Positions 34,881 to 45,615 of a stretch of DNA of 64,000 nucleotides are shown one piece after another (the first letter of the stretch is position 1; each line of letters starts with the position of its first letter). A program made the translations under genes and the position numbers. Location: contig JAXGGA010002198.1 in assembly GCA_038373865.1 (NCBI GenBank), positions 62,001 through 126,000 of the forward strand, written 5' to 3'. The DNA comes from Uloborus plumipes (lineage: Eukaryota > Arthropoda > Arachnida > Araneae > Uloboridae). The notes under the pieces are model-generated. The model was not told where the DNA came from and did no database searches. It worked only from the letters and a program-made list of their open reading frames with translations.

Positions 34881-35654
34881 TTAGTTTAAGTACAAAGGAA
34901 AACGGTTTTTGCGGCTTGATGCAAGTTTTGCACAGCGATTCATATTATGTTCATCCTGCAAACATGCAGATACTGCCGTTTACCTGCCCACAGCAACGAA
35001 AAATGCAGTTACTGCTAATTACCATTGGTTAAAAAACAGTTTTTTTTCATCGGAAACCAAAAAAAGATGCTTGTACCATAAAACTAATATAACGTATATT
35101 TCAAAAATGCAAAAAAATGAAAATCGAAAAATTTGCAGTTACTGCCCTTTACCTGCTCACGGCAGAATTCCTGCTCATTTGTACTTTTCAACGTTGTTTT
35201 ATATGATTTTATAAATATATGGTAATTTTTTCTTGAAGTTGAAATATATGTTTATTACGAGATGTTATGTTTATTATGTTTTTTTACTATTTTGGGTAGA
35301 AATTCCTTACTAAAAACGAGAATATTGATTGCCCAATTAAAAAAAAAAAAAAAAAAAGAAAAGAAAAGGCACATTAAGAGTACCATTAAACAAAAAATAA
35401 AATATGAAATAGGAATCGGAAAAAAATGGGGTATTTTATGATTCAAAAACCTGACTATAAACATGTGAAATATATATTTGTGCATAAAAAATAAATGTAT
35501 ATAAATCAACGTTGAAGATCACACATGAGCAGGAATACTGTATAATTCCTGCTCATTGGTGCTTTTCAATGTTGTTTTATATGTTTTATGAATATACGGT
35601 ATTTTTGTCTTGAAGCTGAAATATAAAGCATGACCATGTAAACAAAAATCGAAA

Positions 35655-35760
35655 GCAAAACATCGATGTTTAGAAATCATCGACAACAAAACATCGATGT
35701 TTTAACTAGAACATCGACGTTTCTAAAATTTCGACATCGATGTCGTGCCGATAGAACTAA
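35655..35760. repeat. ACATCGATGT motif cluster
   Basis: AACATCGATGTTT and variants (ACATCGATGTTTTAAC, ACATCGACGTTTC, GACATCGATGTCG) occur at least four times in about 100 bases. The core is a perfect palindrome. Such clusters are common in the subterminal regions of hAT-type elements, but no ends were found here. Confidence 0.6.
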
Positions 35761-35831
35761 GGAATAAAAGAAAATTACCATTATTTTATTCCCGCTTTTA
35801 TTTATTTATATGTTTTTATGAGATTCTTCAA

Positions 35832-36738
35832 GAGTTTTTTCTTAATCCAACGATTTATATTTTTTTCCTTTTAAGAAGAAAAAAGACTATGTTCAATCTG
35901 AAGCAGGGGTAACTAGATAAATTTTGAACATAATGGTAATGCTCCGAATTCACCCAGTTGCCCCTGCATCCATTTGAACATAGTCTTTTTTCCTTTTAAG
36001 GGATCACAGTACCTCAAAAATGACCAAAAGACCAAAAAAAAAATGTTCATTGCTTATTTCAAAAGTAAAAGTTATTGCAAACACTCGGAAAAAATAGCAT
36101 TGCTCTAGCTAAACTATATAAAAAGTTATTAGTGACTTTAACGCAAGCATGCTATGTGTTGTAATGGAAAATCAAAACTTCAAAGTGTTTTTTCTCGATG
36201 ATCAATTTTTAGTGTTTCTGTGTTACTGGAAATGCTAAGGATTTTTTTCTATTACTATATAGGAATATTTTTTACACTCAGGATAATATATTTAACAAAA
36301 CTGTGCATTAAATAAGCATTTCATAAATTACTAAAATTTTTAGAGCGTGTTAAACCTCGAAAAATAAAATTTTCTAAGAATTTTTTACATAAAAGGTCTC
36401 AAAATATTTTTAAATAAATATATAAGAAAATGATTGCACAGATTTTTAGAGGTAATTCTTTTGATTATTCAGCAAAAAGAAATTTTTAAATTAGTGCGAA
36501 AACAAATAAGCCTTAGGGTTTCTAAAAAAATGACATTTTCTTATTTTTTTCAAATTTTCCAAAAAAGTGAGCAAAATTTTTAATGTTTGAAAATAAATTA
36601 TTTAGTGTTAAATAAGTGCGGAAACAAAGATTCCAAAGAATTACATTTTTCACGTAAATTTAAGGAAATTGTTAGAAAGGTACTGTAACCCCTTAAAAGA
36701 AAGAAAATATAAATCGTTGGATTAAAAAAAAAAAACTC
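35832..36738. mobile_element. Inverted-repeat element with a nested short MITE
   Basis: The left end, GAGTTTTTTCTTAATCCAAC and GATTTATATTTTTTTCC, is mirrored at 36680-36738 by TATAAATCGTTGGATTAAAA..ACTC (read here in pieces). The arms continue inside as AAGGGATCACAGTACC and the inverse GGTACTGTAACCCCTT. At 35876-35990 a short element is inserted in the left arm: AAAAAGACTATGTTCAA / TTGAACATAGTCTTTTT with inner GCAGGGGTAAC / GTTGCCCCTGC. TTTTTTCCTTTTAAG is present on both sides of it and may be its target duplication. No coding sequence. Confidence 0.6.
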
Positions 36739-36749
36739 GTAAAAAATCC

Positions 36750-36783
36750 CAAAAATAAATAAATAAATAAATAAATAAATAAA
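36750..36783. repeat. AAAT microsatellite
   Basis: About eight uninterrupted AAAT units following the inverted-repeat element. Confidence 0.9.
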
Positions 36784-38098
36784 AGTATATAATTAACAAA
36801 GTATACAAAACATTATTAACTCTCTAAATAATTCGCTAATGTATAAAGTATGGATAAGTGAGAGTTTTTTTTTTTTTTTGTCAAATGTATAAAAATTTTT
36901 CCTAAAAAGACATTCTTCAATAAAAGATTATACGCTTTGAAATTACTAATTTACAGAGCCATCGCTTGAAATATTTGTTAAATGAAAATTCACCTTCACA
37001 AGTTTCATCGCGTTTATCACAGCAACGCCTGCATTTGATTAATATTTCATCACTCATCATTTAGATCATTTTAGCCGTTAAAGTTTTGACTGTTGCATAA
37101 ACATATCTAATGCTTTTATACAATTCACAGCATAGGTATTTATTTCAGCACGTGCGTAATGAATTCACCATCGCGACGCAAGTGGGGCTTTGAAATTCAG
37201 ACGGCATATTTCAAGTTATATTTCACGCTGTATTCATACCTCTAATTCATTCATGATTTTAAATTATTGTTAATCCTAACGTTCCTTTGCCTTTGGTATA
37301 GTTATTTCGTTTAAACAGAGAATAAATGGAGGTAAGTTGAAACATATTATTCAATACTTTTATTCATTTCCGATTTTCAACGTGTAATGTTTTAAATTTG
37401 TAATATGCTCGCATGGTTAGCACTATTTGTAGGAATTTCCAATCATGAATCGCAGATGCAAATTTAATTGTCTAAACAATAATTGTTTCGAAAACCATAG
37501 TGAAATTTATAAACAGAAAGACCTTTTTTTCGTTTTGAATACTTTACTACAAATTTTAAAGTAGTATACACTATTCACGAAAATTTACCGCTATTGAAGT
37601 CTCCGTGAAATATATTTTTATTACCTGGTTTGCCAGTTTTTCACTGTATCTTTCCTTTTTTTTTCTCCCAAATGCTTTGCGTACTTGAGTTTATTCCGTA
37701 TCCCCGAATGTATAGTTGCACCACGGTGAGATGGCGGATGAACTGGAAACGGCAACAGAACACTGCATTCTATTCTTTTTTTTTTCATTTGACAAAAAAA
37801 AGTTGCATTTCGAAGGTTTTTTTTTTATTACTTTTTTATTTTTTAAACCAATGAGTAATACGGGTACGCTTTCCCATGCATCTAAACTTGTTGCAGTTTA
37901 AGAAACGACTTTCGGCTCGTATCCTGCAATAAAACAATATAAATATTTTTAAATGTATAATTTATTCTATTTTTTTATAATTTCAAATGAAAAATTGATA
38001 AGAAAACTTTCATTTTTGTGTTTAAGACAATCGGCCTGATATGACAATGAAGAATATGAATCTTTTTGCTGGTGCACAAGTCATTAATTTGTGCATTT
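36784..38098. other. Presumed upstream region of the 38-kb gene candidate
   Basis: Less repetitive than most of the window. ATGGAG at 37326 is followed at once by GTAAGT and could be a tiny first coding exon in phase 0 for the candidate gene downstream. At 37731 an ATG with a good context opens 56 codons starting MADELETATEHC, then runs into poly-F from a T-run and stops at 37901. It may be chance or part of another transcript. No element ends were found. Confidence 0.3.
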
Positions 38099-39796
38099 AT
38101 GGAGTTGCATTTTATAATTTCGTTTTTTTCGCGTTTTCAGATTTATCGTTCTTTTTTGCTGTCACCGGACAAGTGCGATATAACGGGTGGTTACTGTATT
38201 AGTTCTTTAGGAATAGAGAAAAAACATGCCGCACTGAGTGTTGTGGCAATAAAACAAGCCGTATTATGCTGTTTTGCGTGTCAGAAGAAACGTTTGTTAT
38301 CAATCCTAATGTGTAGGTAAGTTTTCCGAGGTGATGAATTTGTAAATTTAAAAGGAAGTATTTCTGTATTTTTCAATGAAATTATATTTGATAATAGAAA
38401 GTTCGTATTAAGGATATTAGTGCAAATTCTATCGCAACAATAGCGTAGTTACTATGTTAGATTCATTTTTAAAGATTTTTTTTTTTAAATGATGTTTTAG
38501 CATTGAATCTCACAAATTTCGAAGATAGATAAAACATTCAAATTTTCGCAGAAATGTTCGGTTGTAAGATCAACTTCATTGATATACTAAACAGAAAAAA
38601 TACCATACAGTGAACTCTCGCTTATGCGCCGGCCCAAGGGACCAACAAAAAAAAAAAGGCGCATAAGTGAAAGAGACGTATAAGTGAACAGGCCTATTTA
38701 AAGGACTAAAACGCAACATAGGTTCTAATGAGAAAATGAATAAGAATGTTTCTATGGAAAAGGGACCTATTACTACGGTTTGGCAATTTCTGTAATATAA
38801 CTGCAATGATAATGAGAAAACAAACATTATTATATATGTAATTACAAACTGTTCCCTTTAAAACTATCAATAGTAGATGATTGTCCCTCTTCGAACTCTA
38901 GTTCAAGCAGAAAAAATGCCCTTCGTAAGCAGTAAAAGCGAAAGATTAAAGTGGAAAGTGAAGAAAAATGCTTATTTTTTCAAGAAAATAAGTTATTTTT
39001 TTTTACATTTTACGGAAAATTCGACGCATAAGTGAAATATTTATCTTTAGAGCGACGCATAAACGAATGATATTATCATTTTTTTGCTATGGAATGTGCT
39101 GGGACCATTGAAAATCATCGTATAAGTGAAAAAAGCGCATAAATGAGGCGTAGCATAAGTGAGAGTTCACTGTATTTCTGTATTTTTCAACGAAATTATA
39201 TATAATAGAACGTTCGTATTAAGGATATTAGTGCAAATTCTATCGCAACAATAGCGTAGTTACTATGTTAGGTTTGTTTTTAAAGATTTTTTTAAAAATG
39301 ATGTTTTAGCATTGAATCTCACAAATTTCGAAGACAGATGAAACATTCAAATTTTCGCAGAAATGTTCGGTTGTAAGATCTACTTCATTGATATACTAAA
39401 CAGAAAAAATACCATATATTGTACGTTAACAACCAAAATGGCACTTCGCGCCGCCTGCTCAAGAGCCGAGTTCAGTGTAGCGGAGTGATGATCATCAAAC
39501 ACATTCCTGTGCTTGTAAATGAGAGAACGTTGACTTTGCCTTTCATTCAAAAAGTCTTAGTGTTTGCTCCCTACGTCACTTATCTGCTGTTACTTTCGTT
39601 ATTATTCATAAAATCTAAAAACCTATGCTTTTACAGGAAAATGCTATGCTGCCGCACTACGTGCAAAAGTGGTATCTGTAGTCGAGCTCAAACCGAGATA
39701 AAAATCTTAAAAGTTTTGCGCCACCATGTATTTGATTCAGATGAAACTTTTTCAGAATTTTTAAAAAATATTTCCCGTTCTCAAATGACCATATAG
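38099..39796 (+). CDS. Candidate spliced gene for a small cysteine-rich protein
   Basis: Two open stretches join in frame through consensus splice sites. Exon 38099-38316 ends TGTAG|GTAAGT, and exon 39637-39796 starts after CTATGCTTTTACAG; the split codon is completed correctly. The product is 125 residues from the ATG at 38099, whose first 20-odd residues are fairly hydrophobic (MELHFIISFF). Alternatively the stretch TTTTTTTCGCGTTTTCAG ending at 38140 is an acceptor and ATGGAG (37326-37331, followed by GTAAGT) is the first exon, giving 113 residues. In the shorter numbering, ten cysteines lie at 14, 21, 45, 46, 49, 60, 65, 66, 70 and 75, followed by a cysteine-free, charged tail to TAG at 39794. 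The presumed intron holds a pogo-type MITE. I recognise no family, and no poly(A) signal is obvious nearby. Confidence 0.3.
38357..39418. repeat. Direct duplication of about 245 bp flanking a MITE
   Basis: GTATTTCTGTATTTTTCAA through CTAAACAGAAAAAATACCAT is present at about 38357-38605 and again at about 39173-39415, with a few substitutions and indels. The pogo-type MITE lies exactly between the two, at the junction. The simplest history is a tandem duplication followed by insertion at the TA of the junction. Confidence 0.85.
38608..39172. mobile_element. Pogo/Tigger-type MITE with GCATAAGTGAA motifs
   Basis: Ends CAGTGAACTCTCGCTTATGC and GCATAAGTGAGAGTTCACTG, flanked by TA (38606-38607, 39173-39174). 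CAGTG ends plus a TA target are typical of pogo/Tigger members of Tc1/mariner. About eight copies of GCATAAGTGAAA or variants (GTATAAGTGAAC, GCATAAACGAA, GCATAAATGAGG) are spread through both halves. No transposase; 565 bp. Confidence 0.85.
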
Positions 39797-39827
39797 TTTT
39801 GTATTTAGGTAAAATACGAAACAAAGA

Positions 39828-39842
39828 GCCACCTGGTGGCGA
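39828..39842 (-). promoter_or_regulatory. CTCF-like site
   Basis: GCCACCTGGTGGCGA; the reverse strand reads CGCCACCAGGTGGC, close to the CTCF core CCACCAGRKGGC. It lies about 30 bases beyond the stop codon of the cysteine-rich candidate. It is a motif match only. Confidence 0.3.
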
Positions 39843-42800
39843 TAACTCAATTTGGTAAAAAAGTGCAGATACGATTTTTGTGCTTAGCACGGCAGTGTGG
39901 TCATTAGTCTTTTTCCGAAAACAGTAAAATGAAACCCTCGGTTACCACGCTACTATGGCGGAGCCAATGAGCTTCTCCAGGTAACGAACAATATAGGTTT
40001 CAGCGAATTATAAAACCACGACGTCAATTTTAACGAAATGTGTGTGTTTTCATCGAGGTAAAGGAAATATCCTTTTACGGCTGCATTCAAACAAAAAATT
40101 ACTAGAAACCACCTTTCAAAATCTTTTTCAATCACATCATAATGGCGAGGACTTATTGTGGCAGTTTTGTTATCACATTAAAAGTTATGATTTTACAAAG
40201 GAAATGCACCTTATTTAATCGCAATTAGAAATGAATGAACTTAAAGTAAGATACAACCGTGACATTTTTCTTCTCAGAAAATCAATTTTTCCATTCGTCA
40301 TAACTGGATAGTAGCAGAATTAGTATAAAATAGCGTTCATAAACTATAATTGCATGTGATTTTACAGAAAAAAACTAGTGTTTACTGTACTGACTAAGGA
40401 ACAAGCAATCCCGCAAACAAAAAATCAGACTAAACTATAATCATCTACACCTGCCATGTAGAAAAGTTACTTTATTTTAATTTTATGAAAATTGCTAAGA
40501 GTAGTCACATTTGTTTAGTCTGTAATTTTGAATTCGAGGTGTTGTATTTCAAGATCACTTCAAGTGTTATAGACTATGTGAAAAAAGCGTGACAGACATC
40601 TGAAGATGTCCAGATTCTAGTCTGCGTTGTTAATAATTTTACTCCTCTTAAATCGTCATGTGTGTTCATTTTATCGACATTTGCATTCACATGTTTAGGT
40701 TCCTTCCATGTTTTAAATTAACTATATTATATTGAATATTAATAAATTAGTACCCTTTTGTTTGAATAAGAATAAGCCATGCTTCATTAACTTCATTAAT
40801 TGATACTGATTAATATTGCCCCAATTTAATCAATTTCAACATTTAATAATTTCAAGAGAAAGAAGTATATAATGCATACGAATAATGTTGATTAATTTCT
40901 CAATGTTTTTACTTTGTTAGTTTCAGTACAAATATTAGCTTAAATTGACGGCAAAGTATTCACATTTTGTAACTTTTCTGGCAGATGAAACAAATATATT
41001 AAAGTAGAAAAAAAAATGGGGTTTTAGTTTTTATTCGATGGAAAAAGAGCCTTATCTAACAACTCCAGAATCTTTTTGAATAGCTAAATATGACGACATT
41101 GCAAGTATATACTTTAAAGAATTAGTTCTTGGTGAAGATATTTGCAATAACTTAGATTTAAGAATAGATCTCTCTACGATGTCTTCTACGAAGACACATT
41201 TTATAAGTTCTGGTTTTAACTGAAGAATGAAGGGAAAATAGTTTTTTTCCCTCGATTTTGTTACTTTTAGGAGTTTATCATTTATTAATTTTTTAAAGGA
41301 TTATTTTACTGATTTTATATAAATAGCACTTATATACTGCTACGTACTTATTTAATTGTTATTAAAAAATTAAAACACTTAGATAAAAACAACGAAAAAT
41401 AAAATATTGCCCATAAATAAATATTGTAATGATGGTCAGAAATGCTCTCTTGACTCTACGAAATTTGACTATGTCGGGAGTATTCCAGAATTTTTCGCGC
41501 CCCTTGCGCCGAAGATGTGCATTGTGGCCGGTGGAAAAAACTTCAAACACTCACTTTAACCCACCTACCTTTTGCTTTTACACGTGTAATATTAAAAACA
41601 TTTTTAAAAAAAGAAAATTCAAGGAAAAAAAATATTCACAAGGATTAATTCTTCTAATTTCAACTTTTTTTTTTAATTTCATAATCATACTTTAGATTTT
41701 TGAGTTATATGACACTTGTTTGATTGAGTTAATTTTTTTGAGTCTTTCACGTTTCCTTAGAAGACATCAAACAAACTATGTTTTTTTTTTCTTAAATGCA
41801 TATAGGGTATCAAACGAAACGCCCATACACCATTAAAGTACCAATTTAATCAACCAGCAACGGTTAAATAAACTAAAATGCATATTTGCAAAGATGAAAA
41901 AATTCTCATTTGACCTACTTACCTCCGACGAAAGTTAATTAATCTTCATTTAATCTTATTCACAATCGATAACCGACACATCGTTAACAGTATCCGTTAA
42001 TTTATTTTCTTCGACTATTATGATGATGAGGTTTATCAAATTTTATCGCAAGTGTAGGGTTGTTCATGTTTAAATTCAACCAAATCATAAATATTTTCTT
42101 CTGTTTGAGATAATTACTTCATAATCATAACGACTTTTATTTTAAAGAAACAATATTTGACCCGCCCCTCCAAATATTCTATGGTGGAGCTCCATGTAGA
42201 TCAAAAAGGCCTTTCCCCAACTTTTGCTCTAGTACAAACACACATACAAGAAGTAAGTGTTAGCGAAATCTTGACTGTATTGTGACTGACCATAAATAAC
42301 AATTATCAAAAAACAGTTTTAATCACTCGGTAACAGAGTAGTAAAAAGGTATTAATCAGTGAAGTAGTCAAAATTACTTGATCTTATTTTACAGTAAGTT
42401 TGGCTTTTATCATGATTCATAAACTATTTGAAAATAAAAGATTTTTTTATTTGCTTGTTTTTGCTGTCTAATTTATGTAGTTCATCGAGTTCAAAAAGAT
42501 ACACTCCATTGCGTGCCGGAGTTTCTCCATGGGATTTGATAAAATTGAAAATTTTCAGCCAAATTAGGCCATGGTTCTGCTTATTACTACACCTGACTAT
42601 CGGATGGAGGATACGATCATGTACTGCATATGCTGCACATACAGTGTGATCTAAAAATAACAAAACTTTTTAGTGAGAGAATACAATAAACATGGTAATG
42701 TGTTTTAAAGCTAATATTTATTGAAAATAGGATCCCTTTAACAATACAATGTTTTGAATCTTCAACCAATTTATCCCAAGTTATCCTTAGATTTCTTAAA

Positions 42801-42960
42801 TTTGGTTTTTGCAATGTTCTTCTCCACTTGAGTCACGGCTGCTTTAATAGCTGGACAACCAATCTAAAAAGCTTGTTTCATGTCAAGCTTTCAGTTTTAG
42901 GAACATAAAATAATCCCATGGTAATAAGTTCGGCTAATAAAGAAAATCTGAATCTTTATT
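39843..42960. other. No supported gene
   Basis: AT-rich with three weak spots. At 39955 ATGGCGGAGCCAATGAGC runs to CAG|GTAACG. At 41432-41570 a GC-richer patch (TTTTTCGCGCCCCTTGCGCC) is open in several frames. At 42424-42663 both strands are open, but the plus-strand one has no ATG. None has a family signature or a second exon. Confidence 0.35.
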
Positions 42961-43494
42961 TACTTCACTACTTCAACTCATTTACGAGTGATTCCATACC
43001 AACTCGCCGAATGGGGGTCGCACGACCGACTCGGATTTTCTTTTAATTTGGCACACATGTTGATCATATTGAGGCATGGAAAAGTCCAAATTGTTAGGTT
43101 CCTGATCCTCTTATTTTCTGAGATACATGCCCTCAAAGTTTGTCCGCCACGTCAAAATACTAAAAAAGTGATGTTATTTAATCATTTTTTATAAAAAATC
43201 GTACTCATGCAAAATAAAAGTGACTTAAAATTAATTAAACCAAAAAATAACGATATATTTATTAATAGCTGTATTATCTACCCAATAAGTCATGAAATTT
43301 AATTTATTAAATCATTGAACAATAAATTAGATAATTGATGAAAACAAGAAATAGTATTTCTCTGATGCCTGAGCATTATGCATTTATAATTATAAAGTAC
43401 TAAATACTTTCTTGATAAATTAATTAACATAAAGGAGCTCTAAATATTTATATTATAAGCAATACCCAATCTTGTGATTGGGATATTCCTGTTT

Positions 43495-43647
43495 TTAATT
43501 GCAGAATTTCTTGAATATCACACGAATATCAGGAAAAGAAATGAGGTCTTTTCGTTTGATGTAGGATATTTTATGACAAATTTCATTTGATGGGCTACTA
43601 ACTGAACATGGTGATAAAGAGCTATTAATTTCAGCATCGAATTCCAT
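43495..43647 (-). CDS. 50-codon ORF in the left palindrome arm
   Basis: Minus-strand counterpart of 44271-44423, intact from ATG to TAA. It differs by one silent cysteine codon change and one replacement (arginine for histidine in the FPDIHVIF segment). Whether it is expressed is unknown. The family is not recognised. Confidence 0.25.
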   Translation of the reverse strand: MEFDAEINSSLSPCSVSSPSNEICHKISYIKRKDLISFPDIRVIFKKFCN

Positions 43648-44270
43648 TTTACCTTATTAACAGTTAAATATTTACAAAATAATTAAATAAATAATTTAAT
43701 ATAAAGCCATGCTTGAAGAATTAAAATTAGTGCAACTAATTTATTCCCATACTGATCTTTACAAAATTGACATGTGTTGAGCACTGATAAGAACTGACAA
43801 GAATAAGTTTACTCACTAAAATACTAGTTCACAGATACTATAAAGCATACATTCTATTTTCTACAAAATAATACTGCAACAAAGAACAAGGGTATAAAGG
43901 GGTAAGTACTAAAGAATTTCTTGAAAAATCAATTAAAATAAAGGAGCTTCGAATATTTATCTCATAAGCAATACCCAATCTTGTGATTGGGATGTTCCTG
44001 ATTGATGGCTATAAACAGGAGGATACCCTTGTTCTTTGTTGCAGTATTATTTTGTAGAAAATAGAATGTATGCTTTATAGTATCTGTGAACTAGTATTTT
44101 AGTGAGTAAACTTATTCTTGTCAGTTCTTATCAGTGCTCAACACATGTCAATTTTGTAAAGATCAGTATGGGAATAAATTAGTTGCACTAATTTTAATTC
44201 TTCAAGCATGGCTTTATATTAAATTATTTATTTAATTATTTTGTAAATATTTAACTGTTAATAAGGTAAA

Positions 44271-44423
44271 ATGGAATTCGATGCTGAAATTAATAGCTCT
44301 TTATCACCATGCTCAGTTAGTAGCCCATCAAATGAAATTTGTCATAAAATATCCTACATCAAACGAAAAGACCTCATTTCTTTTCCTGATATTCATGTGA
44401 TATTCAAGAAATTCTGCAATTAA
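44271..44423 (+). CDS. 50-codon ORF in the right palindrome arm
   Basis: Starts MEFDAEINSSLSPCSVSS, continues with a basic SYIKRKDLISFPDI segment and ends FKKFCN-stop. Composition is protein-like, with serine-rich, mixed codons instead of homopolymers, and the frame is intact in both arms. It is preceded by ATAAGGTAAA and could be a short element protein or the first exon of one. No known domain. Because the arms are nearly identical, conservation of the frame proves little about selection. Confidence 0.25.
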   Translation: MEFDAEINSSLSPCSVSSPSNEICHKISYIKRKDLISFPDIHVIFKKFCN

Positions 44424-45207
44424 AAACAGGAGTATCCCAATCACAAGATTGAGTATTGCTTATAATATAAATATTTAGAGCTCCTTTATGTTAATTAATT
44501 TCTCAAGAATCAGAAAAATACTATTTCTTGTTTTCATCAATTATCTAATTTATTGTTCAATGATTTAATAAATTAAATTTCATGACATTTTGGGTAGATA
44601 ATACAGCTATTAATAAATATATCATTATTTTTTGGTTTAATTAATTTTAAGTCCATGAGAGGGGGAACAAAAGCATATGGTCGTCGCGAAAAACATGCAT
44701 ATACTGTCAGCAGGATATCTCTTAATGGAAGAAATAACCAAATGTAAATTCTTTTCCTGTGAATAGCTAACATATCAGTGGCTTGTTTTAAAAAAAAATT
44801 AAAGTTTCTACTGCTCCCCCTTTATGAGAAAAATGGCTGCCAAGAGGGCCAAAAAACGCATGTTTTTGCCTTATGGCTTATCTTTAAGCTTAAATATTTC
44901 CAAGAAGGAGTGATAAATCCAAGTTATGTATTGTGTAACCATTTATAGTAAACATCTGTACACTACCAGAAAGTGAGTAAACCTTTGGTTATGTCTTCCT
45001 TTTTTTGTAATAAATTCCTCAATTTTAGCAAAATCGGTAAAATCGAGTTTTTGTGATTACAACTTCAAAGAGCCCTGTAACTTAGAAATTTTCATTCTGA
45101 ACATTCTAGTATTTTTTTCTGAATGCCTGGAGTAACTAGTTTCCACAGATATCCAACAATTTTATTTTGCATGAGTACGATTTTTTATAAAAAATGATTA
45201 AATAACA

Positions 45208-45615
45208 TCATTTTTTTTTAGTATTTAGACGTGGCGGACAAACTTTGAGGGCATGTATCTCAGAAAATAAGAGGATCAGGAACCTGTATTGGCAACATAA
45301 TGCAAGAGAACAACCTATTAAGTAAAAAAAAAAAAAAAAAATGAAAATTCCATCTTCTAATGCTCTATTGTTTGTATCCTTGTATGAAATACGGAAGTAC
45401 AGAGGATAAAGTTTCAGATTAATAACAGATAATTTTCCTTTAGCAAGAGTAAAATCTTCTTCGAGTTCATTATAAATTACAATTACGTGACGAATCAATG
45501 ATACAGCAAAATAAGTCACTGCTGATACATAATTATCAACAAGATCTTTACTGTTATTATCATTCATTCTGATTCGTCTGCCATCCAGCCTTATTAACTC
45601 CGAAGTAATGTGCAT
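45208..45615 (-). CDS. Hypothetical protein ORF of 135 codons
   Basis: The longest open frame in the window, starting with a true ATG (45615). Residues 1 to about 90 look protein-like: MHITSELIRLDGRRIRMNDN, then SKDLVDNYVSAVTYFAVSLI, a hydrophobic stretch, and ELEEDFTLAKGKLSVINLKL. After that a poly-A run gives poly-F. The last 25 or so residues read into the palindrome's right arm, so the natural 3' end is probably different, for example an exon boundary. No family is recognised. It could be a host exon truncated by the palindromic element, an element gene, or chance. Confidence 0.25.
   Translation of the reverse strand: MHITSELIRLDGRRIRMNDNNSKDLVDNYVSAVTYFAVSLIRHVIVIYNELEEDFTLAKGKLSVINLKLYPLYFRISYKDTNNRALEDGIFIFFFFFYLIGCSLALCCQYRFLILLFSEIHALKVCPPRLNTKKK

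Larger units (their letters stand above)
32405..35640. mobile_element. Split, partly tandem repeat with GCAG..TTTACCTGC motifs
   Basis: The segment 32405-32760 (GATGTTATGTTTATTA, ACGAGAATATTGATTG, AACCTGACTATAAACATG, CAACGTTGAGGATCACACAT) recurs in the same orientation at 35262-35550, and a third partial copy starts near 35545. Associated with both sides are blocks of the form GCAGATACTGCC + GTTTACCTGCCC (32935-32965, 34966-34990) and variants at 32742-32775 and 35130-35165. The inverted repeat at 33597-34880 lies between the halves and may have split the element. No ORF, and no clear outer ends. Confidence 0.45.
43096..45285. repeat. Long palindrome (fold-back element)
   Basis: The left arm 43096-43894 and right arm 44024-45285 are inverse copies separated by a loop of about 130 bp. 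Over the ORF segment I counted two differences in 150 bases. The right arm carries about 520 bp (roughly 44655-45155) missing from the left arm, which therefore looks like a deletion derivative. The loop contains a further partial copy, in direct orientation, of arm sequence (about 43903-44003 against 43398-43492, with AATACCCAATCTTGTGATTG). Outer ends meet at AGGTTCCTGATCCTC / GAGGATCAGGAACCT. Target duplications are not evident. Confidence 0.85.

Noticed and set aside
32405..35640. CRISPR-like spaced repeats
   Set aside because: Repeats are irregularly spaced, in both orientations, and the context is eukaryotic.
39955..39980. ATGGCGGAGCCAATGAGC leading to CAG|GTAACG
   Set aside because: Only 26 bases with a weak donor. 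GGAGCCAAT..GAGC also occurs inside the MITE at 15.47 kb, so it may be repeat-derived.
42428..42649. Apparent secreted peptide starting with a hydrophobic KIKDFFICLFLLSNLC stretch
   Set aside because: There is no ATG: the frame opens with TTG after a stop near 42413, and no acceptor or upstream exon is evident. The opposite strand is equally open.
42424..42663. Minus-strand frame containing SHGETPARNGVYLFELDEL
   Set aside because: Looks protein-like but has no family match that I recognise, and it overlaps another open frame on the opposite strand. Insufficient to call.
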